The notes under the pieces were generated by a model that was given only the letters and a program-made list of their open reading frames with translations, searched no databases and was not told where the DNA came from. A stretch of DNA of 64,000 nt, taken from contig OZ234499.1 of the NCBI GenBank assembly GCA_965153455.1, positions 744,001 to 808,000 of the forward strand, in the 5' to 3' direction. The stretch's first letter is position 1. Each line of letters starts with the position of its first letter. A program made the position numbers and the translations under genes. The stretch comes from Sphagnum compactum (lineage: Eukaryota; Bryophyta; Sphagnopsida; Sphagnales). This document shows positions 1 through 17,221 of this stretch, piece after piece.

Positions 1-5412
<5,412 letters not shown>

Positions 5413-6540
5413 CTTTCAGCAAACACAGAGAACAACTGTGTACCTATCTCCTCCGAGCTTCTTTCTCCTCTTCAATGCATTCCAACCTCCGCATCTTCTC
5501 CTACCATCACGAAAGTACCAAGGTTCTCTGACATGCAAGCAAGGATTTATAAGGATTCCTGCTCCGGTTCTCACAGCTGATTTTCCTAAGCTTCTCCTCC
5601 TCCCCCCGCCCCCCCCGCCGCCGCTATCTTACACTGCCGCTATGCAATTTCCTCATCCTGAAATGCCGTCCCTGCAATCAGTTTCTTCAAGATTGGAGTT
5701 CGAGCATCTCAGAAGCGATGGTTCCCTTCCTCAACCCGTCGTCAACCACAAGCACAATGAAGCCCCTGGCTCCACCAAGGCTTTCTGCCCTTCGCTCTCA
5801 AACCACTCTATCGCTCATTCTAGTTTTTTGCAAACCATGAGATTCGCACAGACTCCCTCATCCAGAAAACCTGGCGAATCCTCTCATTCCGCTGCCATTC
5901 CACAACAAAAGCTTTCTCTCGTGGAGTTTGCCACACTCGGCGAAGGAATTTCACTGCTTGCACGACGCAGCTGCTTCTCCTCTCTCCCCTTATCTTTTCC
6001 CCGCCTTCCTCTTTTCCGTCGTTCTTGTGAAGGTGATGGGTGAGTACCAAAAAGCGCATGCGAAAGACGAAGAGCGGGGAGGAGACGAAGAGGTAAGGCA
6101 AAGGCAAGGAGGAGCAGCGTCTGTCTCTCTGCACACAAACTCCACAAATACTCTCGCACCGACCCACGATTCTTCTTCTTCTCTTTCGCGCGCGCCCGCG
6201 CCCTTTCTTTCTCTCTCTCTTTTTCAATCCATTTCGTCTTTTCCCTTATCCACCCCGGCGCCGGAAAAGCTTCGCAAAAGCACCTGCAGCGGCAGCGACA
6301 AAACGGTGGAAAACATCCAGTGCAAAAGACGTAGAGAAACACGCGCGCACCAAAATATGCTGCACAGGAAAGAACCTGAGCTTCACGGCATTCTGCGCCA
6401 AGCCAATCATTTCCGGGGGACGAATCTGCAGGTGGCAAAAACTAGAATGGCCATTCCGCACTCACTCTGTGTCGCGTTCTACGATTCTGGCTACTCCACG
6501 GTCCTAGTTCGCTCAGATTAGGCCACCTGGAGGTGAAATT
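5413..6540 (-). promoter_or_regulatory. JMJ13-like: Likely promoter and 5' UTR/first exon region of the demethylase
   Basis: GC content rises sharply here against the AT-rich surroundings. The region holds C-rich runs (5597-5624), CT-rich tracts (6170-6240) and many CpGs (for example 6188-6200), features common around plant transcription starts. In gene orientation it is purine-rich. A stop-free frame at about 5430-5580 (ending GWNALKRRKKLGG before a GTACAC site) could be another 5' coding exon but does not join in phase to the next exon. No reliable TATA box or start codon was identified. The long ORFs here are low-complexity and not believed. Confidence 0.5.
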
Positions 6541-7014
6541 TCGCCCTGTGATTAGTAAGATTCTGCACCGAAATTAGCCAGAATCGTGGTCGGACCCCAA
6601 AAAAAGATTCCAATTTGGGAGACATTTTAATAAACACAATCCTCAATTTTAGCAAGGATTTTTAATTAGGATTTTAAAACATTTTCATTATGATTTTTAT
6701 GTTTGCAAAAATTTCTTATTTTTCCCTGGCAATAAGGAAGAATTATGGTGTTATTTTTCTTTAATAAATACAATCCCCATTTTAGCAAAGGAATTTTAAT
6801 TTAATTCAACTGGATATAAAACAATTTCAATCTGATTTTTAGGTTTTTTAAATTTTAATTCTTCCCCCCAAAAAATTTATTTATTTGCACTGGTGGAATG
6901 GAAATAAGGAAGAATGACTTTTTTTTTGAGGTTTTTTTTTTGGGGGTCTTTTTCTCCCTTCATTTCCTAGGCCTTGAAATGAAATGTTCAAGGAGCATTT
7001 GAATATTGGTTAGG
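6541..7014. other. AT-rich intergenic DNA
   Basis: Poly-A/T-rich spacer with two related AATTTTAATT-type stretches (6630-6700 and 6770-6860). No gene or element recognised. Confidence 0.6.
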
Positions 7015-7318
7015 GGGTTGATTGATAGGGCGACGGACCAACCAACAAACCAAACAACTCCATTTTATGCTAATACATGTAACCAACCGAAATTGGACTA
7101 TGCAAACATAAAATAATCTAAAATCATTCAATCTTGTTCATAAACAAAGTCAGCCACAAGCAAGCTACCTTATTATTCTCTTGTTGCCACTTGGTCCACA
7201 ATGCACACATCCTTGGAGCTCCCCAAGTAGGTAAACTTGAGGTGAGGATTTGAACCCACAACCACCTGGGTATATGTCAACCATCCTCCCAATCATGAGC
7301 CACTAACGTAAAGGTCAC
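7015..7318 (-). mobile_element. tRNA-derived SINE candidate
   Basis: On the minus strand there is an A-box-like TGGCTCATGATTGGG (7288-7302) and, 46 nt downstream, a B-box-like GGTTCAAATCC (7246-7256). This is the spacing of an internal RNA polymerase III promoter in a tRNA. The sequence does not fold as a tRNA, and a non-tRNA body of about 230 bp follows, as in plant tRNA-derived SINEs. Ends are approximate and no target duplication was seen. Confidence 0.5.
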
Positions 7319-7654
7319 AATGGGGATCATGATGCTATATCTAGTGGATACCTTTCTCAGGTATGACATGATATGAATAATGACAGAGATTACTTAACTC
7401 TTCACTTATTGTGTCATAGGTAGGGGGTTGTGTCATAGGTGACATCTTTCAGGTTGTGGGTTTTGGTGGGAGTGATGGTCAGTTCCATTCTCTTTAGTGG
7501 GCCCTCACTAGACAAATTATCAATTTTAGTGCCTCATGGTTGTTCCAATCCCAAGCTTTTAAAAATTCCCAACTGGTCACAACAAAAGATAGAGATGTGG
7601 AAGTGCAACTATTATTAGGATAGATGATGTGATTAAATACCTGCTTATTTTTAA

Positions 7655-7814
7655 AGGTACATTTACACTTGGTGTTAGGGACTCTAGTGTTGAATCCCCT
7701 AACACCATACTAGTCATTTAGGATTTACACCTACTTACCATGAACATTTTGTGTTAAGCTAACATTCACTTAATATTAAGGTATCACCCATTTAACATTG
7801 GGTGATACCTTAAT
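7655..7814 (+). mobile_element. 3'-truncated copy of a 210-bp MITE
   Basis: Shares the whole left part (GGTACATTTACACTTGGTGT, GACTCTAGTGTTGA, CATACTAGTCATTTA) with the complete copy at 38378-38588. The right terminal inverted repeat is missing. It ends in a perfect hairpin: arms 7775-7790 and 7799-7814, 16 bp each, around an 8-nt loop. Confidence 0.75.
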
Positions 7815-7856
7815 GTATTAAGGTATTAATACATTAGTATTAATACATTAATCAAA
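7811..7856. repeat. TTAATACATTA inverted/tandem repeats
   Basis: Immediately after the hairpin, AATGTATTAA pairs with TTAATACATT and the TATTAATACATTA motif repeats. The short block is highly self-complementary. Confidence 0.7.
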
Positions 7857-7960
7857 ATCCACCACTTGCTATTTACATGATCACATTGAGACACTGACAA
7901 CATCAAATGTACCCAAGTTATGAAGAGCATTTTATGATTTATGTTCAGTAGTTCGTATAT

Positions 7961-8240
7961 GGGAAAATGTTAATCGGCCAAAGAAATTCAATGCAGTCAG
8001 TACACAAAAAGTATTGCTGCGATTTTTTCCCCCAGTCTGCCCTTTGCCCCTTTTGTTTTTACCTTGTGATACCTAAACATGATGTTTTGGGTTCATGTTA
8101 TGCATGTTTTGGACATGTCATGGATGTTAAGGGTATGTAACCTGTCACTGGGCATGTTATGTGCCCTTTGGAAACGTTCATAACATGGAAGGTTATGAGC
8201 AGAGTTAGGCGGGTATCAAAAATGTTCCTGGATATCACCT
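7961..8240 (+). mobile_element. Long-TIR foldback-type element, copy A (one arm)
   Basis: Begins GGGAAAATGTTAA and matches the reverse complement of the right arm of copy B (11587-11680), including TGCTGCGATTTTTT and CAGTCTGCCCTTTGCCCC. It then continues through the shared interior with repeated CATGTTATGCATG motifs, GTCACTGGGCATG and GTTCATAACATGGA. The right arm is absent or replaced after about 8240. Confidence 0.75.
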
Positions 8241-9290
8241 GGTTTGCCACATGTGAAACTTTCAAGTCATCATTGACTAAACCCTTGATGACGGTTCTCA
8301 CTTGTATGAGAACCGGATGAATGAGAATCAGATCTCAAAAAAGTTTAATATTGAGACCCGGGTGAGGTAAAATTCTTTACCCGGGTCACATTCTCAGGAT
8401 ACAACAGTGTACAAGGTTTAATGCACAGCCATCAAACAAGGTTGTGCATTTAATGCACAAGATTCGAAGACAAGGCTCGAACTAATTATAGTAGTTGTAT
8501 TGCAGGAGCAGTGAAAATATATGTAGCAGCAGCAGTGGAGGCGCTCAGGAAAAGGGAAAGACAGGATGAAACTCAGTTTTGTGAGTTTCAACCCCCTTTA
8601 ATGCTAATGTACCTTTTTTTTGCAAGTTTTTTTTTGAATCTCACTCCATGTATGACCAAACTCAGGGTTCGGGTGCTGTGTTTTCCCTCCTTTACGAATA
8701 ACTATGATTTTATTTATTTTTAAGCAAAAAAATCAACAATCTGTTTGTAATTTTTCTTTTATTTTTTCATTTGAAAAATAATAATAATCAGTTGGTGAGA
8801 ACCGCCCAATGATATGATAATTGGCTGTTCTCATATTTATGAGAACCAGCATCATGAGAACTGATTAAATTTTGTCTATAAAAATATTGATACCCTGACC
8901 TGGTTGTATAAGCTTTTTTTTTAAAAATTAAAAAAGCGAGAATCGAAACGATTTGTAAATGTTTTTGTGAAAACCGGATACAGTGGGTATCAAAAATTTG
9001 ATACCCGCCAGCACTGGTTAGGACTGCAAAATGTGCCCCGGTATGACCCAAGGGTACAACTAACTTCCTCAAGACCTGTAATACAATGTACTAGGCTATG
9101 GGTGTGTTAGCCATCAAAGCCTCAATTATATTGCCTAAATAGCCTAATTGTGTAACTTGTTTAGGGGGTTTTTTTTAAGCTCTACTGCTACAATGGTATT
9201 CATAACAAGGTGTGTTATACACAATGGCCCTACCATTCATTTAATATCAACTACAGATATTGTATAATAAATTGGTCATACCTTAGGGAG
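8241..9290. other. Spacer with short inverted repeats around GGGTATCA and TGAGAACC motifs
   Basis: Contains two related segments, TTCTCACTTGTATGAGAACC (8293-8312) and TTCTCATATTTATGAGAACC (8832-8851), each an inverted repeat on its own, plus GGTATCAAAAATTTGATACC (8990-9009). These look like ends of small decayed transposons nested beside copy A. No coding capacity. Confidence 0.45.
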
Positions 9291-9604
9291 GGGGAAAAAA
9301 ATCTATTTTAATGTACATCATCATGTTATTGTAAAAGAAAATTTGTCATGATTATTTTTTTCATTTCTTAACATCACATTAGTTGCAACAAACCTAAATT
9401 GGATCTCACATTAAATGATGACAGGTTCTAGAAACTTATCTAAACATTTAAAAAATTGTTACCGAGCTAAAACTAATAAGGAAATGTCGCCACATGATTT
9501 TCAATTTTTTGGAATCAAGAAAAAAATGATCAAATATTTCCTTTTCATATTTATTCACAATTTCAAACCAAAAAAAAAAAGGACTCTCGTCATGACATGT
9601 GGGG

Positions 9605-9838
9605 AATCCTTGTTAGAAATAAGGAGGTTTTGGGTTTAGCTTTGTTGCTATAAAAATCCTAATAAAGTCATACAATGTGGTAAATCCTTGTTTGGAAATT
9701 AGGAGGTTTTGGGTTTATCTCTATTTCTAAAGAAAATGGTAATAAAGTCATAGAATGTTGTAAATCCTTGTTTGGAAATTAGGAGGTTCGGGGTTTAGCT
9801 CTATCACTATAAAAACAATAACATAGTCATTCAATGTT
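9605..9838 (+). repeat. Three-copy tandem repeat, unit about 79 bp
   Basis: Copies start at 9605, 9683 and 9763. Each begins AATCCTTGTT, runs through AGGAGGTT and GGGTTTA, and ends with AAAGTCATACAATGT or a variant. Copies two and three are closest. The DNA just upstream (9291-9604) is AT-rich with nothing recognised. Confidence 0.8.
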
Positions 9839-10738
9839 AGTTACTGCACTTTGGTTGGATTTCACTCTTTCTCCATCTCCATCTGAAATGGCAACAAGTT
9901 TAGTTCGTAAGTCAAAGACAAATGTCCACAAATTGTCAAGGGAGTAGCTACTAAATGAGATGGTGGTTGTTGCCACAAAGAAGTGTGTTTGTGGAAAAAG
10001 TGATGTTGCCAAACCCCACAAAATTCTTGTTCACATGCAAGGTGATGGAGCTGCATGCAGAGAGGGATTGATTATTGCCAATATTGGCCCACCCATATAG
10101 GTTCCAAGAGGATAACATTGAGAACTTGGGGAACATGTTGGGAGCAAAAGAATTTAACACCCACCACCCTCCCCAAAAACAAACAAAATTGGTCCACTTT
10201 GGGTGCATGCTGGCTCACGTCCTCCTCGTTCCTAATTAGCTGCCAAGGATTTTTATGCGGGGAAAGAGTCATTGGGTTTGTGGATTTTAACTTTTCTTTT
10301 ACAATCACCACCATCAAATCTAATTTTCATCTAAAGCGTATTAAATGAGGGATTTTTTCAATTTTGTAAGGTCCAAAAAAAAAATTAAAAATTTCAAGAA
10401 ACAGGAATTTTCTTTCTGAATTTCACTGGAAAAAAAAAATTAATTCCAATTTAATTTGTCCAGGGTGTGAAAATTCACCCAAAAATATGTTTCTACTAAC
10501 CCACTCTCAAAGTTCCTTTCCCTTCAGTTTCATATGAAATGGACCTCTTCGAATTCAGGCTTAACTTCCAAGGGGAATCCATATGTGGGTCTGTGCAAGG
10601 GAGAAAGTCTGGGAACCCATTATGGATAATAAAAAAATTATGGATAATAAGTTAATGTGAACTGTGAGTTAAGGTTTTACATCATTTCTTATTTCAATCA
10701 GTGTTTTTTTGGCGAAAATTTTGAAAAATCTGATTTTG

Positions 10739-10977
10739 ACCTCCTGTTAAAGGGATTTTTCATAGAAAAAAATGTCCCAAATTCGCCAGATTATTGAAGA
10801 AAAAATTTCAAATCACCAAGATTTTTATGATAAGTTCCAGTAGGTAGCCAAGAATATGGAAGGATTCTGTTTTAATTCTACTTTTGTATCTAGTATGTAG
10901 CCAAATCTGGCTAAATCATCTTATGTATGATTGCCACTTCAGCTATATCACAAAATTGAAAAAAAAAAAAAAAAACC
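10739..10977 (+). repeat. AGCCAAATTTGGCT-family dispersed repeat, copy 1
   Basis: Shows the family layout: TCGCCAGA and CACCAAG motifs, GTAGCCAAATCTGGCTAAATC (one base off the 14-bp palindrome), then TGTATGATTGCCACTTCAGC, CACAAAATTG and a 17-base A run. Same orientation as the other five copies. Confidence 0.7.
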
Positions 10978-11144
10978 CTTGATTTTAACTATTGATGGTT
11001 TCAACTTGCCCATAAGGGGGCACGCAGAGGGTTTACTATTTTTACCAATTACTATAAGAGTATTTACTATTTTTGCTCACTGGATTAAAGTACGCCCCCC
11101 TTTGACTTTTAGAAGACACCCCAGTATTCAGGTGGTTCCTGGAT

Positions 11145-11202
11145 GACGAACGAACGGACGGACGGACAGACAGACAGACAGACAGACAGATGGATGGATG
11201 GG
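11145..11202. repeat. Tetranucleotide microsatellite (GAAC/GACG/GACA/GATG)
   Basis: A staged series of four-base repeats changing one base at a time, including seven GACA units. It lies about 80 bp left of foldback copy B. Confidence 0.95.
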
Positions 11203-11283
11203 GCGGCACGTTCTCTTCACGTGCAATTGCCGGCGGTCGGTAACTCGTGACCGGTTAAAGGTACCGAATGTCAGTGCACTGGA

Positions 11284-11680
11284 CCCTTTGATTGCAGTCA
11301 GTCAGTACACAAAGTACTGCTGCGATTATTTTTTTCCCCCAGTCTGCCCTTTGCCCCGTTTGTTTTTTCACCTTGTGATAGATACCTCATCATGTTTCGG
11401 GTCCATGTTATGCATGTTCTACACATGTTATGCATGTTTTTTTACATGTTATGGGTATTAGGGGTGCATAACATGTCACTGGGCATGCATGGTATGTGGC
11501 CTTTGGGAACATCCATAACATGGACGGTTATAGGTGCAACACGTGCCCGGGTATCACCCAATTTTGTTTTTTATTTTAACAGGAATGGGGCAAAGGGCAG
11601 ACTGGGGGCAAAAAAAAATCGCAGCAGTACTTTTGTACTAACTGCAATCAATTTCTTTTGGCCGAATTTAACATTTTCCC
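11284..11680. mobile_element. Long-TIR foldback-type element, copy B (both arms)
   Basis: Arms 11288-11356 and 11587-11656 are inverted repeats of about 70 bp (TTTGATTGCAGTCAG..., TACTGCTGCGAT, CAGTCTGCCCTTTGCCCC) and the right end reads TTAACATTTTCCC. The roughly 230-bp interior is itself rich in CATGTTATGCATG inverted motifs. It has no coding capacity, so it would be non-autonomous. No target duplication was identified. Confidence 0.8.
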
Positions 11681-13194
11681 CTTTTTCCCCCCCCCTGGTG
11701 TTTTTACTTTCACCCTTTTTTACTTGTCCAGTCTGGATTAACTTAGCCCCACGTGGAGTTTCGACGTAGGAAATCCTTCACTTCCAAACCCCCTCCGGGT
11801 ATCAGATCGGGTATATGTATCTATACGCCCCGACTCAATACCCGGTGCTTTCACCATTTCACAACATCACATTAGTGTTATGCAGTTTTTCTCTTTAAAG
11901 GGGAACCTCTAATCCCAATTTTGACAGTAAAAAATTCATTTTGGAGGTTTTTCAGTTGTGGGTTTGAGCTTGGTTCTTCCAATTTTTAGACCTTTTGATT
12001 TTAATTCTAGCACGTTTTTAAAAATGCAAGAAAATTTAGGCCCCATTCAAAAATCAGGTTCGGTTTGATACATGCTATTAGCTCCCCCTGTTGCTAGAAA
12101 TTGTAGGAATATAGAATTTAGAATAAATTAAACTAAGGGTCTATGTAGGTACGGAGTTTAACAATTAATCAAAATTAATATTTAGTTGTAAAATTCAGCT
12201 TACGTATTTAACTTTTTTTTTATCAAATTCCATACCTAAAAATCTTGGCATGTTTTCAAAATGCTTTTTCACAATTTTAATTTCAACTTCAAATCTAACA
12301 AAAGATTAGTTCCACTACTGTTCAATTCATGTGCTCATTCCAACAAAAGGGAGTCAACTCGAATCCATGTTATAAAAACTTAAACTTAAACCCCTAATTT
12401 TGTAAATAAAAGGAGATAATCCCTCCTTCACAAATCATAGAACTTTGAGCAATCAAAGACTTCACAACAAATTAAACACTTGCACAACATGCATTTATTG
12501 GTTTTGTACATTGCAAAGGGTAATCATCCCCTTGTCTAAGGTTGAAAATCCTTGGTTAAGATGCATGGTTTAAATCAAAGTGTGCATGTTGTGTTTCCAT
12601 TTCAATACCAACTAGTGAATACGAAATGGAGAATACCCTAAATTAGTGGTGCTATATCCTCCACGTCAAGTGCCCATTTGTTGGTTTTTGTTGTGTCAAA
12701 AACAACACAAGATGCTATTGGCAAAGTGTATTATGAATTTATAGAGGTCAACTTGAAGGGTCTTCAAGCATCATTATAAAACTATTTAAGTAAAGCATTT
12801 GGTGGCTACCATATGGGTAGTTGTATTTGGATGGTCAATAAAATGTTTTTCCATTGGCCTTTCCGAGGGGTAACAATATACATGTTAAATCCTCTTTTGC
12901 TTACCCTAGACTTACTACCTACTTTCCAATTACTCATTCCCCAAAACCACATGTTTCAATTGGATACATTAAATTATAAGTCGTTAAAAATTTGGAGAGT
13001 TGTTAGCCATTAAACTTAGATTTTGTTTTTGAAAAAAGATATTTTCATCGCAATGTTTCATTTTTATTTTTTTTCAAATGCTTTTACCAAAAAAAAATAG
13101 GCCTTTAACCATTGTAATCTTTTTTGTGAGTTTTTGCAACCCAAAGGAAATAAATAAATTTTTAAAAAAAATTGTGTGAAAGGTACAAAGGTTT
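11681..13194. other. AT-rich intergenic DNA
   Basis: No gene, RNA or named element recognised. ORFs are short and not conserved-looking. Confidence 0.6.
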
Positions 13195-13390
13195 ATTTGG
13201 GAAAAAATGGCCCCAAGCTGCCACATTATGAAGAAAAAAATCTAAAGTCACCATATTTAGATATTAGCTTACAACAAGTCACCAAATGATATGACTTTGC
13301 CCTTTAACATGTAGCCAAATTTGGCTGAATCCTCTTGTGCATGATCACTAACTCACCTATTTCACAATTTGGAAAAAAAAAACATTGCCT
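13195..13390 (+). repeat. AGCCAAATTTGGCT-family dispersed repeat, copy 2
   Basis: CTGCCACATTATGAAGAAAA, GTCACCATATTTAGA, GTAGCCAAATTTGGCTGAAT (perfect palindrome), CTTGTGCATGATCACTAACT, TTCACAATTTGG and a 10-base A run. Confidence 0.8.
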
Positions 13391-14195
13391 TCAACCTCTT
13401 TGAAACATGTCATTACAATTTATTAATATATTTTTTTTGTTTCCACTCAATGGAAGCAACCAACAAGAAAGGCCAATTTAATTTAAATAATTTGTAGTTG
13501 ATTTTAGAATTATGGAAAATTGAATAATAAACCAAACATTTAGCATTGCATCATGATATTTGAATGAACCATGCCATCATATTGAATGCTAATGTCCTTT
13601 GATGGGTTCATGTGCCAAGACTAACAAATCATTTTAAACAACATTTATATTGACATTCCATTTACTTAGAACCCTTCATCTTTTAAAAGTAAGTTCATCC
13701 TTAATGAAAAAAAAATTTCATTCTTTTTAATTCACTTCATACATCGAATTCCTAAAATTATTACTTCCATGTTGGCTATTGTTTGCTCAAGCTTTAAACT
13801 CCAACGAACATATTTGTAGACAACAAACATATGAAAAACTCTAGCTACCAACTTCCATCTTCACATTCCACTTGTAAGTGTTCTCACCATTCATACTATA
13901 TAAGTTGTGGCTTCACATGGATCCCCATGAACTACTAATGTATCCCTTGGACATTTATGTTATAATCTACTTTTGAAATATTTGTATCCATTTTTGAAAA
14001 GTTGTTTATTATGAAACTTTATATTTTGTGTGCACAACTTAAATTCTTTGAATTGTTGGTTTTAGGACTAATCTTATCAATTTTAGGCCATAAAATATAA
14101 AGATCAAGCTAGAGCTTAGGGGTTAGGCAAAGAGTCTCACAATAATTATGATCACCTTAAATAAAGGTGAATTATTTTATGTTTTCACTTGAGAT
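13391..14195. other. AT-rich intergenic DNA
   Basis: Nothing recognised beyond A/T homopolymers. Confidence 0.55.
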
Positions 14196-14381
14196 CACTA
14201 CAACAAATAATGCCTTTTCCAACTTGGGTTTAGCAAGTTGGGTTTTGTAGAATTTTAATTTTGGGTGTTGCAATTTCCATCTTGGGTTTTGTAACATACA
14301 CTTTGACTACATAGTCATTTTGGAAGTTGCAAAACCCAAGTCATTTCACCTAGTTGAAAATGACATTTTTTTGTTGTAGTG
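14196..14381. mobile_element. CACTA-type MITE with 3-bp target duplication
   Basis: Starts CACTACAACAAATAATG and ends CATTTTTTTGTTGTAGTG, forming terminal inverted repeats that extend with mismatches about 30 bp inwards. It is flanked on both sides by GAT (14193-14195 and 14382-14384), the 3-bp duplication expected of CACTA elements. Inside are repeated AACTTGGGTTT / AAACCCAAG motifs in inverted order. At 186 bp with no ORF it is non-autonomous. Confidence 0.88.
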
Positions 14382-17221
14382 GATGAAGGGGTTAAAATCA
14401 AGACAATTTTTGATTTCCCAATTCTCTTCTGGATGTGAAAACATGATAAGATAAACAACAAATTTGTCTTGATTATTTTTATTGGGAATGGCATGTGTCT
14501 TTTGAAAGTTTCAAGAAATATTATATCCCACTTGCACAATTGGGTTTGGATTATTTGTGGAATTGTTGTTCTTTCTTGGACTCTTGGATACATAGGGTGC
14601 AAGTCAAGCTAATATGTGCATACAACAAATTGTCAACAACCAAGCTTTTATGTGGCACTAACCATGAACATGTCCTATGCATGTTTTTTATATCATCTTT
14701 GTGTCTATTGGCTAATTCACATGGGAACCAAATGACCTCCATTTGCCACCACAAACCTACTTATTGAACTCCCTACATCTCGTTAGCAAACCAATTCAAA
14801 ATACATGGCTATAGACACCCCTCTTACTTTCCATTCTCCAATTGTACCTTTGCCTTCACCTTAACCATTTTCTTTTGTTGTGATTGCATTCGCTTGTTGT
14901 CCCTTTCTTCAAGCCCTTGCCTCAACCCACCATGTGATGCCCCCATTTTCAAACCCTATCCATCCCCCAAATTGTCATCTAAGCATAGCCCCAATTTGTA
15001 ATCCATCCATAGTTAATTGAAAAAAATTATATTCCACAACTCAAAATGGCAGCCACCCAAAACCATCCCATTCATTTTGACCCAAAAAATACCTTGTTCA
15101 TCTTGTGGTTGTGAGTTCACCTAGTGAGATTTATCCTAACACATATGTTCATGTCAACCATTGAACATACTATTATCATGGGTATTCCAACACCCACCCC
15201 AACTTCCATTTATTCCCTTCCTCCAATATCTAAGAGTAGATTTCCAATCTTGATATCCTAGGGGCCTTCCACATAGGTTTTCCACAACCACACCTATATA
15301 TTCACACATCTCATCATTTTATGTCAAGTTCAATACAAAAAGCTCTTTGACTCCCCTTCGATAAGTTGGCACAAGAACCCTTTGACATAACATGACATCA
15401 TGTATTCTTATTATTATTTTAGAAGTATTTGATGTTACCTCCTCAAGGAGGATGAGTAGGGCATTAATAAATTTGAAGTTGGTTCAATCATTTTTTATTA
15501 AATGATTGAGAACATTTCTAGGACAAGCCCTTTGGTCATGCACAATGTGCCTCAATGGCAAGTTTAACATCCCAATCACCTAAACAACATGTGGTGCCCC
15601 CCATAAATGTTTCCATTGTAGTTTGGCTTTGAAGCATCCAAACAAATATTCTTGAACAATTTAAGTAGGAACCTTTTTTTCCTCCTACGCCCACTTCATC
15701 CAACACTATTTTAGCCCTTGATACTTTTCATCCCCCCTCCAATGGTGATCTTCTTTTATTTTTGGAATGTTTTTAGCCTAAGGAGCAAAAACTTGAATTA
15801 TCTTTCGAATTGTTAGAAGTGGGGTTTAAGTATGGGGTGCAAGTAAAGTGGACCAAAAAAGTAGGTAATGCCACTATAATGTTATATCATGCATACAAAA
15901 ATAGTAAAGTAGCATCAAAATGGGTGGAAATACAAAAAAAACCTTCCAACCTTTTATTACACTTATAAAAATGCATTTCCAAAAACTTTAAATTTTTTTT
16001 TTTCTTTAAAGTAAAAAAAAAAACCCTATTTAATGCCTAGTAAATTCATGTTTAAGGAGCCTTCAACATAATATATTCAATGAAATATGTTTATATTAGG
16101 TTAGGATGTAAAGTCATTATATTTTTCAAACTTTCGTCAAAAATCTATCCTACCTTCTTTTTATTAGGGCCTATTTGACACGTGTTTGAAACAAAATACC
16201 AAATTGCAAAATATCAATTTCACATCTACTTGCATTTAGAAAAATCTATTTAAAATCTATTTTTATCATGCAAATTTGAAATTTAATTCACAATAGGGAA
16301 AATATATATTGTCTTTGATCATTAAAGTAATAAAATTGATTTATAATAATGTTATTGTAAAAAAATTCTTGTTTTTTATCTACTTTACAAGTAGACAACC
16401 AATGTACATTCATTCATTCATTTTATTGTGCTTTCACCTTATATGTTCCATTTGTATGTTGACAACCCATGGAGGCATGGTCTTCAAGCACTTTTATGCA
16501 CAACTAGAAATCTTGTCCTTTTGAACCCTTTTTCATGCAACCAAATGTCCAATTTTATCACAATTTGACCAATCTTGGGTTTTTAAGCACAAATATAAAT
16601 TATTTGCACTAATTGTTGAAGTCAAATGAATGGGGTTGCAATGTTCACTATGTTGTTCATCGACATGGAAATTACAATCCCAATTTATGTCTTTTGGTAA
16701 TTCAAAAGGTTAATAAAAAAACATCATTCCTAAATCACAAAATGTTTCAGTGGCTTTTTCCACGTCTTATCCACTATTAATGTCATTACATTTGTGTACC
16801 CATAACAAATTGTTCTTCTTATCAAACCACAAAAATGATTTAGTGGTTTCTTCAAGTCTTGTTCACTATCAATGTCATACATATATGTATGAATTCACAT
16901 TTTTGTTACCAATATGATGCACTTTTTACCCATTGAAATGAAGTTAAAAAAATAAAAAATAAATCTCATTGTGATGAAACCTTATATGATAGTTTTAGCT
17001 TATGTTAAAACACTAGTTATAAATGCAACATGAGTTTTTCTTTTTCATCATGATGAGAATTTGAATGTCACAATTTAGCCAATGTCATGATGTGAGCATC
17101 ATAGGTCACATGAGATCTTTTAAAAATTAATCAATTATTTATTTATCAATCAATGGTAATTAATATTTCAATTTGAAACAAAATTTAATAGTGCCTTATT
17201 AATTTTTGTCAAGAGACCAAA
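14382..17221. other. AT-rich intergenic DNA
   Basis: No gene or element recognised. Stretches around 14830-15330 are somewhat C-rich but carry frequent stops in all frames. Confidence 0.55.

Noticed and set aside
5928-6227. Bidirectional promoter with a divergent plus-strand gene
   Set aside because: No plausible plus-strand coding exon follows to the right for many kilobases.
5820-6521. Overlapping ORFs of 135-197 codons on both strands
   Set aside because: They lie in CT/GA-rich low-complexity promoter DNA, are Ser/Pro- or Arg/Lys-rich shadows of each other and match no family.
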